Assembly: GCA_018268755.1 (NCBI GenBank)
Contig: JAFDVW010000002.1
Span: forward strand, 1 to 64,000
From: Acidobacteriota bacterium
Lineage (GTDB): Bacteria; Acidobacteriota; Terriglobia; Terriglobales; Acidobacteriaceae
DNA: 64,000 nucleotides
Direction: 5' to 3'
In this document: piece after piece, positions 24,565 through 33,737 of the stretch
Layout: each line of letters begins with the position of its first letter
How positions within the stretch are numbered: the first letter of the stretch is position 1
Program-made: the position numbers and the translations under genes
The notes under the pieces: generated by a model
The model's database searches: none
What the model was told of the DNA's origin: nothing
Seen by the model: only the letters and a program-made list of their open reading frames with translations

Positions 24565-25557
24565 ATGCGTTTCCTTCGCACCATGTGGCGCTTTTTCCTC
24601 TCCCTCCAGTTGCTGCCGGCGCTGGAGAATGGAGAGGAGACCACCCTCGTCGGCGGCCAGGCCGTCCTCGAAGGGGTCATGATGCGTTCGCCGCATGCCT
24701 GGGCCATCGCCTGCCGCAAGCCCTCGGGAGAAATTTCCACCCATAGCGAAGTGTTGGAGCGGCCCTCGGAAAAGCATAAGTGGATGGCCCTGCCCGTCGT
24801 CCGCGGGGTCATGACGCTCGGTTACGCCATGAGCCTCGGCTTCAAGGCGCTGAAGTTCTCCGCCAACACCGCGCTCGACGAAGCCCAGGCCGATGTCGCG
24901 CCTGACAAGAAACTGGAAATCAGCGGCTGGCTGGCGGCGGTCAATATTCTTTTCTCCGTCGGCTTCTTCATCTTTATGTACAAGTTTGTTCCCCTGCTGG
25001 CCGCCACCGAGATCAAGAAGATTTATCCCGTGTTCGGCGAGCAGGTGCTCTTCAACCTGGTGGATGGCGCGGTCCGCATCTTGCTGTTCCTGCTCTTCAT
25101 CTGGGGTGTCTCCCGCATGAAGGACATTCATCGCGTGTTCCAGTATCACGGCGCCGAGCACAAGACGGTCTTTGCCTTTGAAAACGGCGACCCGCTGAAC
25201 ACCAAAGAAGTGCAGAAGTACCCCACATTCCACCCGCGCTGCGGTACGAGTTTTCTGATGACGGTGATGCTCATCTCCATCGTCGTCTATGCCATGGTCC
25301 CGGCGGTCACCTTCTGGGGACGTTTCGGGGCGCGTATCGCCCTCTTGCCGGTCATCGCCGGCGTCTCCTACGAGATCATCCGCTTCGCCGCCAAACATCG
25401 CGGCTCGCTCTTCGCGCTCATGACCGCGCCCGGCCTCTGGCTGCAGCGCATCACCACCCAGCCTCCCTCCGATGATCAGGCGGAATGCGCCATCCTCGCC
25501 CTCGATCAGGCCATGGCCCTGGAAAAAGAGCAGGGCGGCCAGCTCGTGATTGCCTAG
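24565..25557 (+). CDS. DUF1385 multipass membrane protein
   Basis: A 330-residue inner-membrane protein of the DUF1385 family, usually found next to prfA and prmC. The N-terminal part carries 'VGGQAVLEGVMMRSPHAWAI' (about 29-48), followed by hydrophobic helices near 130-150, 170-190 and 220-260, and the conserved 'YHGAEHKTV' and 'HPRCGTSFL' motifs with His, Glu and Cys that could bind metal. Function unknown. prfA should follow directly; here an S23 element intervenes. Confidence 0.85.
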   Translation: MRFLRTMWRFFLSLQLLPALENGEETTLVGGQAVLEGVMMRSPHAWAIACRKPSGEISTHSEVLERPSEKHKWMALPVVRGVMTLGYAMSLGFKALKFSANTALDEAQADVAPDKKLEISGWLAAVNILFSVGFFIFMYKFVPLLAATEIKKIYPVFGEQVLFNLVDGAVRILLFLLFIWGVSRMKDIHRVFQYHGAEHKTVFAFENGDPLNTKEVQKYPTFHPRCGTSFLMTVMLISIVVYAMVPAVTFWGRFGARIALLPVIAGVSYEIIRFAAKHRGSLFALMTAPGLWLQRITTQPPSDDQAECAILALDQAMALEKEQGGQLVIA

Positions 25558-25597
25558 CGGGCCCCCCCGCGAAAACCTCGGCCATTCGCCATTTTGC

Positions 25598-26110
25598 TAT
25601 TAGGTTTCGTCGTTCGTCATTGGTCGTTGGCTCCCAATATTAGGTTTCGAAATGTTCATTCGTCACATACATCTATGTCATGGGGAGCTAACGTGGCGGC
25701 AGGAGGATCCCATGTCGTCATCGTTTCGTGACTTGCGGATTTGGCGGGAAGCTTTGCAATTGAGCATTGAAATCTATAGGGCGACGGCCAGCTTTCCCAA
25801 ACACGAACTGTACGGATTAGTCCAGCAGATGCGGCGAGCTGCAGTATCGATCCCCAGTAACATTGCAGAAGGTAACGGCCATCGCACCGACCGGGAATTT
25901 TTGGCCTTTTTGTTTCATGCCCGTGGTTCCCTTTTGGAATTAGAGACTCAGTTAATGATTGCGCAGGAATTACAATATTTATCAAAGGAACAAGCGTTAC
26001 GTCTTCTGGACTCGGCAGCCACTGTGGGGCGCGGATTGAATGGGTTGATTAACTCTCTTCGCGCTAACGCCGCATAATCAAACCGGCTAACGACCAACGA
26101 CGAACGACCA
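25598..26110. mobile_element. Putative S23 (four-helix-bundle) element with inverted-repeat ends
   Basis: A 25-nt inverted repeat (25608-25632 and 26085-26109, 21 of 25 pairs) brackets the four-helix-bundle gene. The arms are quasi-heptameric (CGACCAA, CGACGAA, CGACCA). A direct repeat TATTAGGTTTCG occurs at 25598-25609 and 25638-25649. The right end is 7 nt from the prfA ATG. Mobility is inference; no transposase or target duplication was identified. Confidence 0.6.
25712..26077 (+). CDS. Four-helix-bundle protein (S23 / 23S rRNA intervening-sequence family)
   Basis: A 121-residue helical protein of the S23 family, first known from ORFs inside 23S rRNA intervening sequences and related to Avd of diversity-generating retroelements. 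Hallmarks are 'FRDLRIWREALQLSIEIY' (5-22), 'FPKHELYGLVQQMRRAAVSI', 'NIAEG', and 'GSLLELETQL'. Conserved basic and aromatic residues suggest nucleic-acid binding. AGGAGGA lies just before the ATG at 25712; the upstream ATG at 25652 is unlikely. It lies in intergenic DNA, not in rRNA, and is bracketed by inverted repeats. Function unknown. Confidence 0.88.
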   Translation: MSSSFRDLRIWREALQLSIEIYRATASFPKHELYGLVQQMRRAAVSIPSNIAEGNGHRTDREFLAFLFHARGSLLELETQLMIAQELQYLSKEQALRLLDSAATVGRGLNGLINSLRANAA

Positions 26111-26116
26111 AAGACC

Positions 26117-27196
26117 ATGTTCGATAGACTTGACCAAATCGAAGCCCGCTACGAAGAGCTGACCCAGGCGCTTGCCTCGCCGGAGATCACCAACGACTCC
26201 GCCAAGTATCAGAAGACCGCCAGGGCGCACAGCGAAATTACCCCCATCGTCGAGAAGTACCGCGAGTACAAGGAAATGAAGCGCGGCATCGCCGACAGCA
26301 AAGCCATGCTGGCCGATGAAAAAGATCCCGACATGCGCGCCTACGCCCAGGAGGAACTCGACCAGCTGGAGGCCCGCGTCGGCTCCGTCGAAGAGGAACT
26401 GAAAGTCCTCCTCTTGCCCAAGGACCCGAACGACGAGAAGAACGTCATTCTGGAAATCCGCGCCGGCACCGGCGGCGATGAAGCCACCCTCTTCGCCGAG
26501 GAGATGTTCCGCATGTACACGCGCTATGCCGAGTCACAGCGCTGGAAGGTCGAGGTGCTCTCCACCTCGGAATCCGGTGTGGGGGGCCTGAAGGAAGTTA
26601 TCGCCCTCATCGAGGGCAACCGCGTGTATTCCCAGCTCAAATACGAAAGCGGCGTGCACCGCGTGCAGCGCGTCCCGCAGACCGAGACCCAGGGCCGGGT
26701 CCATACTTCCGCCGTCACCGTGGCCGTGCTCCCCGAAGCCGAAGACGTCGACATCAAGATCGACGCCAAGGACCTGCGCATCGATACCTTCTGCTCCTCG
26801 GGCCCGGGCGGGCAGTCGGTGAACACAACTTATTCCGCCGTGCGCATCACCCACATTCCCACCAACACCGTAGTGAGCTGCCAGGACGAAAAATCGCAGA
26901 TCAAGAACCGCGAAAAAGCCATGCGCGTGCTGCGCTCGCGCTTATATGAAGTGGAAATGCAGAAACAGCAGGACGCCCTCGCTAAAGAACGCAAAGCCAT
27001 GGTGGGTTCCGGCGACCGCAGCGAAAAGATCCGCACCTACAACTTCCCCCAGAATCGCCTCACCGACCACCGCATCGGGCTCACCATTCATCAACTGGAA
27101 ACCATCATGGACGGCAAGCTCCAGCCGGTCATCGAGGCCCTGGTGGCGCACTATCAGGCGGAGAAGCTCAAGCAGGAAGCTACCACGGTGGCATAA
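26117..27196 (+). CDS. prfA: Peptide chain release factor 1
   Basis: Terminates translation at UAA/UAG. The 359 residues include the helical N-domain, '[17 protein letters not shown]', the codon-recognition region around '[19 protein letters not shown]', and the GGQ peptidyl-hydrolysis motif in '[11 protein letters not shown]'. The Gln is the PrmC methylation site; prmC is encoded 5.7 kb downstream. The ATG at 26117 is 7 nt after the S23 element and has no Shine-Dalgarno. Confidence 0.97.
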   Translation: MFDRLDQIEARYEELTQALASPEITNDSAKYQKTARAHSEITPIVEKYREYKEMKRGIADSKAMLADEKDPDMRAYAQEELDQLEARVGSVEEELKVLLLPKDPNDEKNVILEIRAGTGGDEATLFAEEMFRMYTRYAESQRWKVEVLSTSESGVGGLKEVIALIEGNRVYSQLKYESGVHRVQRVPQTETQGRVHTSAVTVAVLPEAEDVDIKIDAKDLRIDTFCSSGPGGQSVNTTYSAVRITHIPTNTVVSCQDEKSQIKNREKAMRVLRSRLYEVEMQKQQDALAKERKAMVGSGDRSEKIRTYNFPQNRLTDHRIGLTIHQLETIMDGKLQPVIEALVAHYQAEKLKQEATTVA

Positions 27197-27330
27197 ATAC
27201 CACGCCCGCAGGTCATGTAGGCCCAGATGCCATGTAGGCCCAGATGTCCTCATCTGGGCGGCCGCGCCAAAGCGCGGCTTCGGAATGTTTCCCCAGGCAT
27301 ACGAGGAAACCTGCCCCTACACAGGTCCGG
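27197..27330. other. Spacer with 16-nt tandem direct repeat
   Basis: CATGTAGGCCCAGATG occurs at about 27214-27229 and again at about 27231-27246, followed by CATCTGGG, which can pair with CCCAGATG. The gap lies between the convergent prfA and a hypothetical gene. No ORF. Confidence 0.5.
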
Positions 27331-27993
27331 CTATCCCCGCTCGAAGGCGTGCTTCTTTTCCAGTTCCGCCAGGGCTTCCTGCACGTCGGCTTCGAACTTT
27401 GCCGATTGCTCCAGCAAAGCGGGAGTCGCGCCGGCGCGGCCCCCCTCCAGCTTGATCAGCCCCTGCGACTCCAGCTTCTTCGCGATGCCGGCCATGTGCT
27501 CTGCCGTCGTCCCCGCATACAGCGCTTCCGTGGCATCGTCGATCGCCACTGGGCCCCTGCCCAGCTTGCCGTTCCAGTAGACGCTGCGCAGCACCAAAAG
27601 CGACAACTCTTCTTCGCCGGCCTTCCCAAAGGCCCACTGGTTGCGCTTGAAATCATAATGGCGGCTGGAAAACTGCACCGGCACCAGCTTGCCCGATTTC
27701 AGGAACTCCAGCTGTCGCCGGTCCACTTCCTTGCGCAGGGCGTTGATCACCACCCCTTCAATGTCCTTCGCCTCAAGGGAGGGCACGACATCTCGCAGGG
27801 TCGCCGACAAATTGATGGCGACCGGTGAATGCAGCACATCGTTTCCCGCCAGGCGCAGGTCGGCGTGCAGGAACCAGAAATCGGCCCCCGAGGTTGATTT
27901 CTGGAAGGGCCATTTCAGGTGAAATACCAGCGGCAGTCCGGTCAGCGTGACATAAATGCGCGTGCTCGCGGCACCATTGTTCGGCGAAGTCAT
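27331..27993 (-). CDS. Conserved-looking hypothetical protein, 220 aa
   Basis: I do not recognise a family. The 220-residue soluble protein begins 'MTSPNNGAASTRIYVTLTG', has mixed beta/alpha composition with 'FWFLHADLRLAGNDVLHSP' and 'SSRHYDFKRNQWAFGKAG', and ends in a charged helix 'EADVQEALAELEKKH'. Codon and GC usage match the neighbours and the start has an upstream purine stretch. It is 122 bp downstream of lpxC on the same strand and may be co-transcribed. Confidence 0.65.
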   Translation of the reverse strand: MTSPNNGAASTRIYVTLTGLPLVFHLKWPFQKSTSGADFWFLHADLRLAGNDVLHSPVAINLSATLRDVVPSLEAKDIEGVVINALRKEVDRRQLEFLKSGKLVPVQFSSRHYDFKRNQWAFGKAGEEELSLLVLRSVYWNGKLGRGPVAIDDATEALYAGTTAEHMAGIAKKLESQGLIKLEGGRAGATPALLEQSAKFEADVQEALAELEKKHAFERG

Positions 27994-28115
27994 GGCAGAT
28001 TGTTCCTATCGGGGAATGTTAAGAGAGATATTTTACTGTGAGTCGGGCAGTGAGACCAACCCGGGGCGCTGGGGAAGGACACGATTTTAATCGTGCCAAA
28101 CTACATCCGATCACC

Positions 28116-29021
28116 TCAGGCGTGCGACTGTACCGCGGCCGCCAGGGCCGGCGGCGCGTTGTATTCCTCTTCTTCCACCGTCGTCTCTTCCCAAAGCGTG
28201 CGGTCGCGCAGCAGGCGGGACACCAGGGCCGTATGCATGGCGTGGCCGGCGCGGTCGGCCACTACTCTGCCCAGAATCTGCTTGCCCAGCAGGGCCAGGT
28301 CGCCAATCAGATCCAGCACCTTGTGCCGCACGAATTCGTCGCTGTAACGCAAGGGCGGATTGGTCAATCCCTCGCGCGACAACACCAGGCAGTTCTCCGG
28401 CGAAGCGCCGCGAATCAAACCTTGCTTGCGCATGGCGTCGGCCTCATGCAGGAAGCCAAAGGTCCGCGCCGAGGCTATGTCGCGCAGATAATTTCCGTTG
28501 TTCAGCTCCACCTGGAAGGTTTCTTTGCCGATGAGCGGGTGGGGGAAATTGATGGTGTATGCCACGGCGTAGGTATCGGAAGGATAGACGCCGATAAACT
28601 TATCGCCCTCGCGCAGTTCCAGTTCGCGACGAATACGCCAATAGGTCCGCGCCCGCCGCTGCTTGCGAATCCCGGCCCGCAGGATCGCATCCACAAAGGG
28701 CTTGGCGCTGCCATCCAGAATCGGCAGCTCCAGATTGTCCAGCTCTACGATCGCGTTGTCGATGCCCAGCCCGATAAATGCGGAAAGAATATGTTCGGTG
28801 GTGGATATCAGGACGCCTTTCTTCATCAGGCTGGTGGCGTAGCTGACGCGGGCCACGTTGCGGCCCACCGCTTCTACTTCGAATCCGTCCAGGTCCACGC
28901 GACGAAAGACAATGCCTGCGCCGGCCGGCGCGGGAAGAATTTTCAGATGGACGGGAGCGCCACTATGCAACCCCACCCCGCGCGCTTCCACGGCCGTCCG
29001 GATTGTCTGTTCCGTTCTCAA
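28116..29021 (-). CDS. lpxC: UDP-3-O-acyl-N-acetylglucosamine deacetylase
   Basis: Committed zinc-dependent step of lipid A synthesis, showing that the host has an LPS outer membrane. The 301 residues carry 'GVGLHSG' (16-22), 'TTEHILSA' (zinc His77), 'HKVLDLIGD' (two more ligands) and 'AGHAMH' (catalytic His). The only start candidate after an in-frame stop is TTG at 29021. The length is normal. No other lpx gene is adjacent. Confidence 0.96.
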   Translation of the reverse strand: MRTEQTIRTAVEARGVGLHSGAPVHLKILPAPAGAGIVFRRVDLDGFEVEAVGRNVARVSYATSLMKKGVLISTTEHILSAFIGLGIDNAIVELDNLELPILDGSAKPFVDAILRAGIRKQRRARTYWRIRRELELREGDKFIGVYPSDTYAVAYTINFPHPLIGKETFQVELNNGNYLRDIASARTFGFLHEADAMRKQGLIRGASPENCLVLSREGLTNPPLRYSDEFVRHKVLDLIGDLALLGKQILGRVVADRAGHAMHTALVSRLLRDRTLWEETTVEEEEYNAPPALAAAVQSHA

Positions 29022-29298
29022 TCGGTTTTGCTGGCCACCAGTAAGTGGCTCAACTGGAAGAGATTACGCCTTTGCCAGTATTCCTGTCTGTGGTAAAAAA
29101 GCCACACTCAGGAAGTTTTGCCCCTTCTTCCCACCGCCTTCCTCATCCAAATATTAGAATTTTCAAAGAGATACCTGCCCCCTCAGGGCTGTGGTTACAC
29201 CCTGGGCCCTGGCCCTCGGTTTGGGCATTTTTCCAGCCCGGACCGCCCCAGCCACAAAATTCTTTGCGGCACCGAATGCCCAATTTCGTCTAAACCCT

Positions 29299-29664
29299 AT
29301 GCTCCGCGACAAGGTCAATCTGGCAGAGAAGTTCTCCGCCTTCCAGGACTACCGCCATCCCCGCATTGTGGGAGAGGTCAATGACTGCCATATCAAGGTC
29401 GTCAAACTCCAGGGGGAGTTTGTATGGCACCAGCATGAACACGAAGACGAACTCTTTCTGGTGGTGCAAGGCGAGTTAGTCATGCGCTTGCGCGATCGCG
29501 AGGTCACCATCCGGCCGGGGGAATTCTTCGTTGTGCCCCGCGGCGTGGAGCACTGCCCCGTCGCCGGCCAGGAAACCCATATCGTGTTGATTGAACCGAA
29601 GAGTACGCGCAACACCGGCGCCCTGGTCCACGACTACACCGTGGAAGCGCCGGAGTGGATCTGA
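29299..29664 (+). CDS. Cupin-domain protein
   Basis: Small single-domain cupin, 121 residues. Motif 1 is 'GEFVWHQHEHEDELFLVVQG' (three His and a Glu as metal ligands, about 39-58) and motif 2 'PGEFFVVPRGVEHCP' (about 72-86). It is cytosolic and the reaction cannot be predicted. The ATG at 29299 is chosen because the longer frame runs through non-coding sequence. The stop is 3 bp from the convergent DUF1579-like gene. Confidence 0.88.
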   Translation: MLRDKVNLAEKFSAFQDYRHPRIVGEVNDCHIKVVKLQGEFVWHQHEHEDELFLVVQGELVMRLRDREVTIRPGEFFVVPRGVEHCPVAGQETHIVLIEPKSTRNTGALVHDYTVEAPEWI

Positions 29665-29667
29665 AAA

Positions 29668-30195
29668 TCATGATTTCCGCCGCTTGTAGTGGACCGGCCA
29701 TATTACCTTCCAGGTTTTCCCCTGGTCTTTGGAAGACTCCCAGCTCCAGTCCAATTCATCCGCCCCGATGTTCTTCCACACCATGCGCTGCAGGAACCGC
29801 GCCCCTGCTGCGTCGCTGGCCTCGCGCTGCAAAATCATCTGGCCGTCCTGGAACTCACCGCTGAAGTCCAGATATGCGCCCTGGTTGTCCACCCAGGTCT
29901 GCTTCCATTTTTTCGCGATGGGATCAAAGCGCGAAACGCTCATTCCGACCAGCGGATTGTCCGGCCCGCCGCTGAAATTTTCTTCAATCACACAGCCCTC
30001 AAAGGCCTGCCGGACCCGGTTGGTCCCGCCACCACTCTCGCCCGGAGTCGTCAGCTCCCACTCCCCGACCCAAAAATCAAATTGCTTCTGCTCGGGCTCT
30101 GCACAGGGTTTCGTGCTCTGCTGCGGGAATGCGCTCCATGAAAAGAAGAGCGCCACACAAAATGCTGTAGCCAGAATATTTTGTTGGATCGCCAT
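29668..30195 (-). CDS. Exported DUF1579-like protein
   Basis: A 175-residue exported protein with a signal peptide (about 1-25, ending 'FPQQ'). The mature part opens 'FDFWVGEWELTTP', as in DUF1579 lipocalin-like proteins, followed by 'FEGCVIEENFSG' and 'WKQTWVDNQGAYLDFSGEF' beta strands. Probably a periplasmic beta-barrel of unknown ligand. It converges with the cupin gene. Confidence 0.7.
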   Translation of the reverse strand: MAIQQNILATAFCVALFFSWSAFPQQSTKPCAEPEQKQFDFWVGEWELTTPGESGGGTNRVRQAFEGCVIEENFSGGPDNPLVGMSVSRFDPIAKKWKQTWVDNQGAYLDFSGEFQDGQMILQREASDAAGARFLQRMVWKNIGADELDWSWESSKDQGKTWKVIWPVHYKRRKS

Positions 30196-30403
30196 CTTCC
30201 CTCCTGTCCACCCGAATGAGACGAAGGATTTCCGCGAAAGATAGCGGCCTGGCCGGAAACAGAAAGACTGGACACTTCTCGAATGTCAGGAGGAGTGAAA
30301 ATGCTGGGGAAAAATTCCGCGGGAAGAGTATTCCGCAAAAATCCGTGGGAATGTTGGGGCTGGACTTGGGCCCAGCCCCGGAAACGCAAATACGAAAGAA
30401 TGT

Positions 30404-30865
30404 CTATTCTGCCGGTTGCGAGACATGCTCGTGTACCAGCAACCATTTCCCTTCTTGCTTCTCCATGACAAACGTCCAGCGGAAGGTGGCCAGCTCTCGC
30501 TTGCCGCTTTTCAGGGTGGCGTCCATCTTCACCGTTGCCGTTCCCCAGACCATGTCCCCTTTGGGATGCAGTTGCGCATCGTCGTTTACCGTGAACGTAG
30601 CGCTCTTGAAATTCGCCAGCTCTTTGCTTACGCCTGCCCTGAACTCGTCCCAGCTGGCGTATTGCAGCGGGGCCACGTCAAAGAAGACATGCGGTCCCTG
30701 GGCGTAAAACTGCCCTTGTTTTTCGATATCCAGCGAACCCCAGCCGTCCCAAATCTTCTGGAGATAAGCTTTGTCCGGACCCGGGCCGGACTTCTTCGGG
30801 GCGGCCGCCAGTCCCACACTCAAGATCAGCACACACACCAGCAGCGTAGAGAAGCGTTTCAGCAT
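30404..30865 (-). CDS. Exported SnoaL/NTF2-like protein
   Basis: A 153-residue protein with a signal peptide (about 1-21, 'LILSVGLAAA'). The mature domain follows the SnoaL/DUF4440 pattern: a helical start ('YLQKIWDGWGSLDIEKQGQF'), then strands ending 'FRWTFVMEKQEGKWLLVHEH'. Such domains bind small molecules or act as non-enzymatic partners. No catalytic residues are evident. Apparently monocistronic. Confidence 0.75.
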   Translation of the reverse strand: MLKRFSTLLVCVLILSVGLAAAPKKSGPGPDKAYLQKIWDGWGSLDIEKQGQFYAQGPHVFFDVAPLQYASWDEFRAGVSKELANFKSATFTVNDDAQLHPKGDMVWGTATVKMDATLKSGKRELATFRWTFVMEKQEGKWLLVHEHVSQPAE

Positions 30866-31182
30866 GCATCTTCCTCCATTTCGGCGACAGATTGTCGCAC
30901 AGCATCCGCCAAATCGCTAGCCAAGCAGCGCACTTTCGCGGCTCGCCACCGCCGCCAAGCACCCCCTGGGCTCACGCCCCTCGTCCGCGCCTTTTATAAC
31001 TGTCTTATTTTCAGTTATTTCCGCCGACGATTTCCCGGTAACCAGCTTGCCGACTCTCTTTCGGCAACTTGCCACTGTTTACAGAACCTGCTTATACTCA
31101 GGTGTTTGCCCGCCCACCCCGGTGAGTCTCCCCGGTGCCGGCCAGCATTAACCTCGGACCGCATCCATATTCGGAGATCGTT
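30866..31182. other. Intergenic region with the glutamate dehydrogenase promoter
   Basis: The 317-bp divergent spacer carries the promoter at 31069-31098 and an ~85-nt leader for the dehydrogenase gene. No other gene, repeat or stable hairpin was seen. Confidence 0.6.
31069..31098 (+). promoter_or_regulatory. Sigma70-type promoter of the glutamate dehydrogenase gene
   Basis: TTGCCA (31069-31074), 18-nt spacer, TATACT (31093-31098). Both hexamers match consensus at 5 of 6 positions. Confidence 0.65.
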
Positions 31183-32451
31183 ATGACCAAGACTGTTTCC
31201 CTCGAACAGGAGAGCAACCCCTGGGAGGCGCAGGCAGCCCGCTTCGAGCTGGCTGCGCATAAACTCAACCTGGACGAGGGGCTCTGGAAGATCCTGCAAT
31301 ATCCCAACCGCGAGATCATCCTCCACATTCCCGTGGCCATGGACAATGGCAGCATGGAGGTCTTCACCGGATTTCGCGTGCAGCATTCGATTGCCAGGGG
31401 TCCGGCCAAGGGCGGCATTCGCTATTCCCCGGACGTAACGCTCGATGAAGTTCGCGCCCTGGCGGCCTGGATGACCTGGAAGTGCGCCGTGGTCAATATT
31501 CCCTTCGGCGGCGCCAAAGGCGGGGTCATTTGCGACCCGCACAAGATGTCCATGGGCGAGCTGGAGCGCATGACCCGCCGCTATACGGCGGAGCTGGTGG
31601 ATTTCATCGGGCCGGAAAAGGATGTCCCCGCTCCCGACGTCAATACCAACGAACAGATCATGGCCTGGATGATGGACACCTATTCCATGCACATGCGCCA
31701 GACGGTCACCGCCGTGGTCACCGGCAAGCCCATCAATATCGGCGGCTCACGCGGACGCCGCGAAGCCACCGGCCGCGGCATCATGATTGTCTGCGATGAA
31801 GCCGTGAAGAAGCTCGGCCTGACCCCGGAAAATACCCGCGTCATTGTGCAGGGCTTTGGCAACGTCGGCTCCAACGCCGCCCGTCTCATGGCGGCCGCGG
31901 GCTACAAGATCATCGGCCTGGCCGAAGTCGGCGGCGGCCTCTACAACCAGAACGGCCTCGATCTGGACGCCCTGTGGGAGTTCCGCCAGCGCAATGGCAC
32001 GGTGCAGGGCTTCCCCGGCGCCGACAAGGCGGATGCGGGAGAATTGCTGACCACGGAATGCGAAATCCTGATTCCCGCCGCCACCGAGAACCAGATCACC
32101 AGCCAAAACGCCGACAAGGTGAAATGCAAGATTCTCGCCGAGGGCGCCAATGGCCCCACTTCCGCGGCCGCCGATGAAATCCTCGCCGATAAGAAAGTTT
32201 TCGTGATTCCCGACATTCTCTGCAATGCCGGCGGCGTCACCACCTCTTACTTTGAGTGGGTGCAGGACCGGCAGGGATATTTCTGGAAAGAATCCGTGGT
32301 CAACGAGCAGCTCGAACACATCATGAAAACGGCCTTCGAAGACGTAGTCCGCTATGCCGAGACCCACGGAGTGCACAACCGGATTGCGGCTTATATGCTG
32401 GCCATAGACCGCGTCGCCTACACCATCCGGCAACGCGGGATTTACGCATAA
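31183..32451 (+). CDS. Glu/Leu/Phe/Val dehydrogenase (glutamate dehydrogenase)
   Basis: NAD(P)-dependent oxidative deamination of glutamate to 2-oxoglutarate and ammonia. The 422 residues include '[18 protein letters not shown]' with the substrate-binding Lys, '[15 protein letters not shown]' (catalytic Lys and Gly-rich loop), '[17 protein letters not shown]' and the Rossmann motif '[12 protein letters not shown]'. ATG 31183 follows a GGAG; the upstream GTG at 31135 is unlikely. The stop is 11 nt before the HhH gene, which shares the transcript. Confidence 0.95.
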   Translation: MTKTVSLEQESNPWEAQAARFELAAHKLNLDEGLWKILQYPNREIILHIPVAMDNGSMEVFTGFRVQHSIARGPAKGGIRYSPDVTLDEVRALAAWMTWKCAVVNIPFGGAKGGVICDPHKMSMGELERMTRRYTAELVDFIGPEKDVPAPDVNTNEQIMAWMMDTYSMHMRQTVTAVVTGKPINIGGSRGRREATGRGIMIVCDEAVKKLGLTPENTRVIVQGFGNVGSNAARLMAAAGYKIIGLAEVGGGLYNQNGLDLDALWEFRQRNGTVQGFPGADKADAGELLTTECEILIPAATENQITSQNADKVKCKILAEGANGPTSAAADEILADKKVFVIPDILCNAGGVTTSYFEWVQDRQGYFWKESVVNEQLEHIMKTAFEDVVRYAETHGVHNRIAAYMLAIDRVAYTIRQRGIYA

Positions 32452-32462
32452 GGAGAATGAAC

Positions 32463-32777
32463 ATGCGCAAACATTGGGCCGCGAGTCTTTTTCTTTGCCT
32501 GGTGTTGGCTTTTGCCGGCACCGCTTTCGCGCAAGGCACTGCCGCGCCGAAAACGACTGCCGCTAAAGCCACCGCCGCCGTCAAGGCTGATCTGCTGGAC
32601 ATCAACTCCGCCACCAAAGACCAGCTGGACGCGCTGCCCGGGATCGGCGAAGCTTACTCGCAGAAAATCATCGATGGCCGCCCCTATCGCGCCAAAACCG
32701 ATCTGGTCCGCAAGAAGGTCCTTCCCCAGGCGACTTACAACAAGATCAAGGACCTGATCATCGCCAAGCAAAAATAG
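32463..32777 (+). CDS. Exported helix-hairpin-helix (ComEA-like) protein
   Basis: A 104-residue protein with a signal peptide (1-20, 'AFAGTAFAQ') and a C-terminal HhH domain: '[19 protein letters not shown]' followed by '[18 protein letters not shown]', the ComEA pattern that binds double-stranded DNA non-specifically. The linker is Ala/Thr/Lys-rich. AGGAG is eight bases before the ATG at 32463. It is co-transcribed with glutamate dehydrogenase, and no other competence gene is nearby. A terminator follows. Confidence 0.85.
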   Translation: MRKHWAASLFLCLVLAFAGTAFAQGTAAPKTTAAKATAAVKADLLDINSATKDQLDALPGIGEAYSQKIIDGRPYRAKTDLVRKKVLPQATYNKIKDLIIAKQK

Positions 32778-32797
32778 ATCGCTTGCTGCTTTCCATC

Positions 32798-32835
32798 TCG
32801 CGCCGGGACTCCTTGCTTCCGGCGCGATTTCTTTC
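32798..32835 (+). terminator. Intrinsic terminator after the HhH gene
   Basis: 9-bp stem TCGCGCCGG/CCGGCGCGA with a 12-nt loop and a TTTCTTTC tail. Confidence 0.7.
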
Positions 32836-32897
32836 TCTTGTCTGGCTCCGCGGCTGGCTGCGCTGCCCAGAGATCGCAAACCTCTTTTAGGACACCC

Positions 32898-33737
32898 TTG
32901 GACCTTCGCAAAACATTGGAGCAGGCTGTCGCGCAGCTGACTTCCGCCGCCATCGGCTCGCCGCGCATGAACGCCGAAGTGCTTTTGATGTTCGCTCTGG
33001 GCGTGGACCGCGCGTATCTCTACGCCCACGCCCAACGCCAGCTCACTCCCGAGGAAGCCCTCCGCTACGAAGAGCTGATTGCCGAACGCGCGCGCGGCGT
33101 GCCCGCGCAATACATTACCGGCCATCAGGAATTCTGGGGCATGGATTTCGTGGTCACCCCCGATGTGCTGATTCCCCGCCCGGAAACTGAACACCTCCTG
33201 GAGAACGCTCTGCCTCTCGCCCGCGCCCTCGCCCATCCCCGCATCGTGGATGTAGGCACCGGTTCCGGCTGTATCGCCGTCGTCATCGCGAAAGTGCTGC
33301 CCCAAGCCGAGGTGCATGCCACCGATATCTCTCCCGCCGCCCTGGAGATTGCCCGCGCCAACAGCGCCCGCCATCAATTGGACCGCCGCATCCAGTTTCA
33401 CCAAACTGACCTGCTGCATGGCCTGCCCGATCAGAGCTTTGACTTCGTGCTCTCCAATCCTCCTTACGTGGGCGAGTCCGAAGAGGACCAGGTACAACTG
33501 GAAGTCCGCAAGTTCGAGCCCCGCCACGCGGTCTTCGCCGGGCCCACCGGCCTGGAAATCATAGAGCGCCTCATTCCCCAGGCGGAACGCGCCTTACGGC
33601 CGCGCGGCTGGCTGATGATGGAGATCAGCGGCTCCATCGCTTCCCGGGTCCAAAAACTGCTCAGTTCTTGGACAGAAGTGCGCCTGGCCGAGGACTTACA
33701 AGGCATTCCCCGCATTGCGATTGCCCGCAAAGCTTAA
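32898..33737 (+). CDS. prmC: Release factor glutamine methyltransferase
   Basis: Methylates the Gln of the GGQ motif in RF1/RF2 using SAM; RF1 itself is encoded at 26117-27196. The 279-residue protein has an N-terminal helical domain, 'YITGHQEFWGMDFVV', 'LIPRPETEHLLE', SAM loop 'VDVGTGSGCIAVVIA' and the substrate motif 'SNPPYVGES'. No ATG fits. TTG at 32898 gives a normal N-terminus; TTG at 32838 would add 20 atypical residues. Separation from prfA by 5.7 kb breaks the usual prfA-prmC neighbourhood. Confidence 0.93.
   Translation: MDLRKTLEQAVAQLTSAAIGSPRMNAEVLLMFALGVDRAYLYAHAQRQLTPEEALRYEELIAERARGVPAQYITGHQEFWGMDFVVTPDVLIPRPETEHLLENALPLARALAHPRIVDVGTGSGCIAVVIAKVLPQAEVHATDISPAALEIARANSARHQLDRRIQFHQTDLLHGLPDQSFDFVLSNPPYVGESEEDQVQLEVRKFEPRHAVFAGPTGLEIIERLIPQAERALRPRGWLMMEISGSIASRVQKLLSSWTEVRLAEDLQGIPRIAIARKA

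Noticed and set aside
25712-26077. Diversity-generating retroelement, based on the Avd-like fold of the S23 protein
   Set aside because: No reverse transcriptase, template repeat or variable repeat was seen in the window.
27214-27246. Tandem CATGTAGGCCCAGATG as an attachment site
   Set aside because: Only two copies, no integrase or tRNA nearby; kept as a minor repeat.
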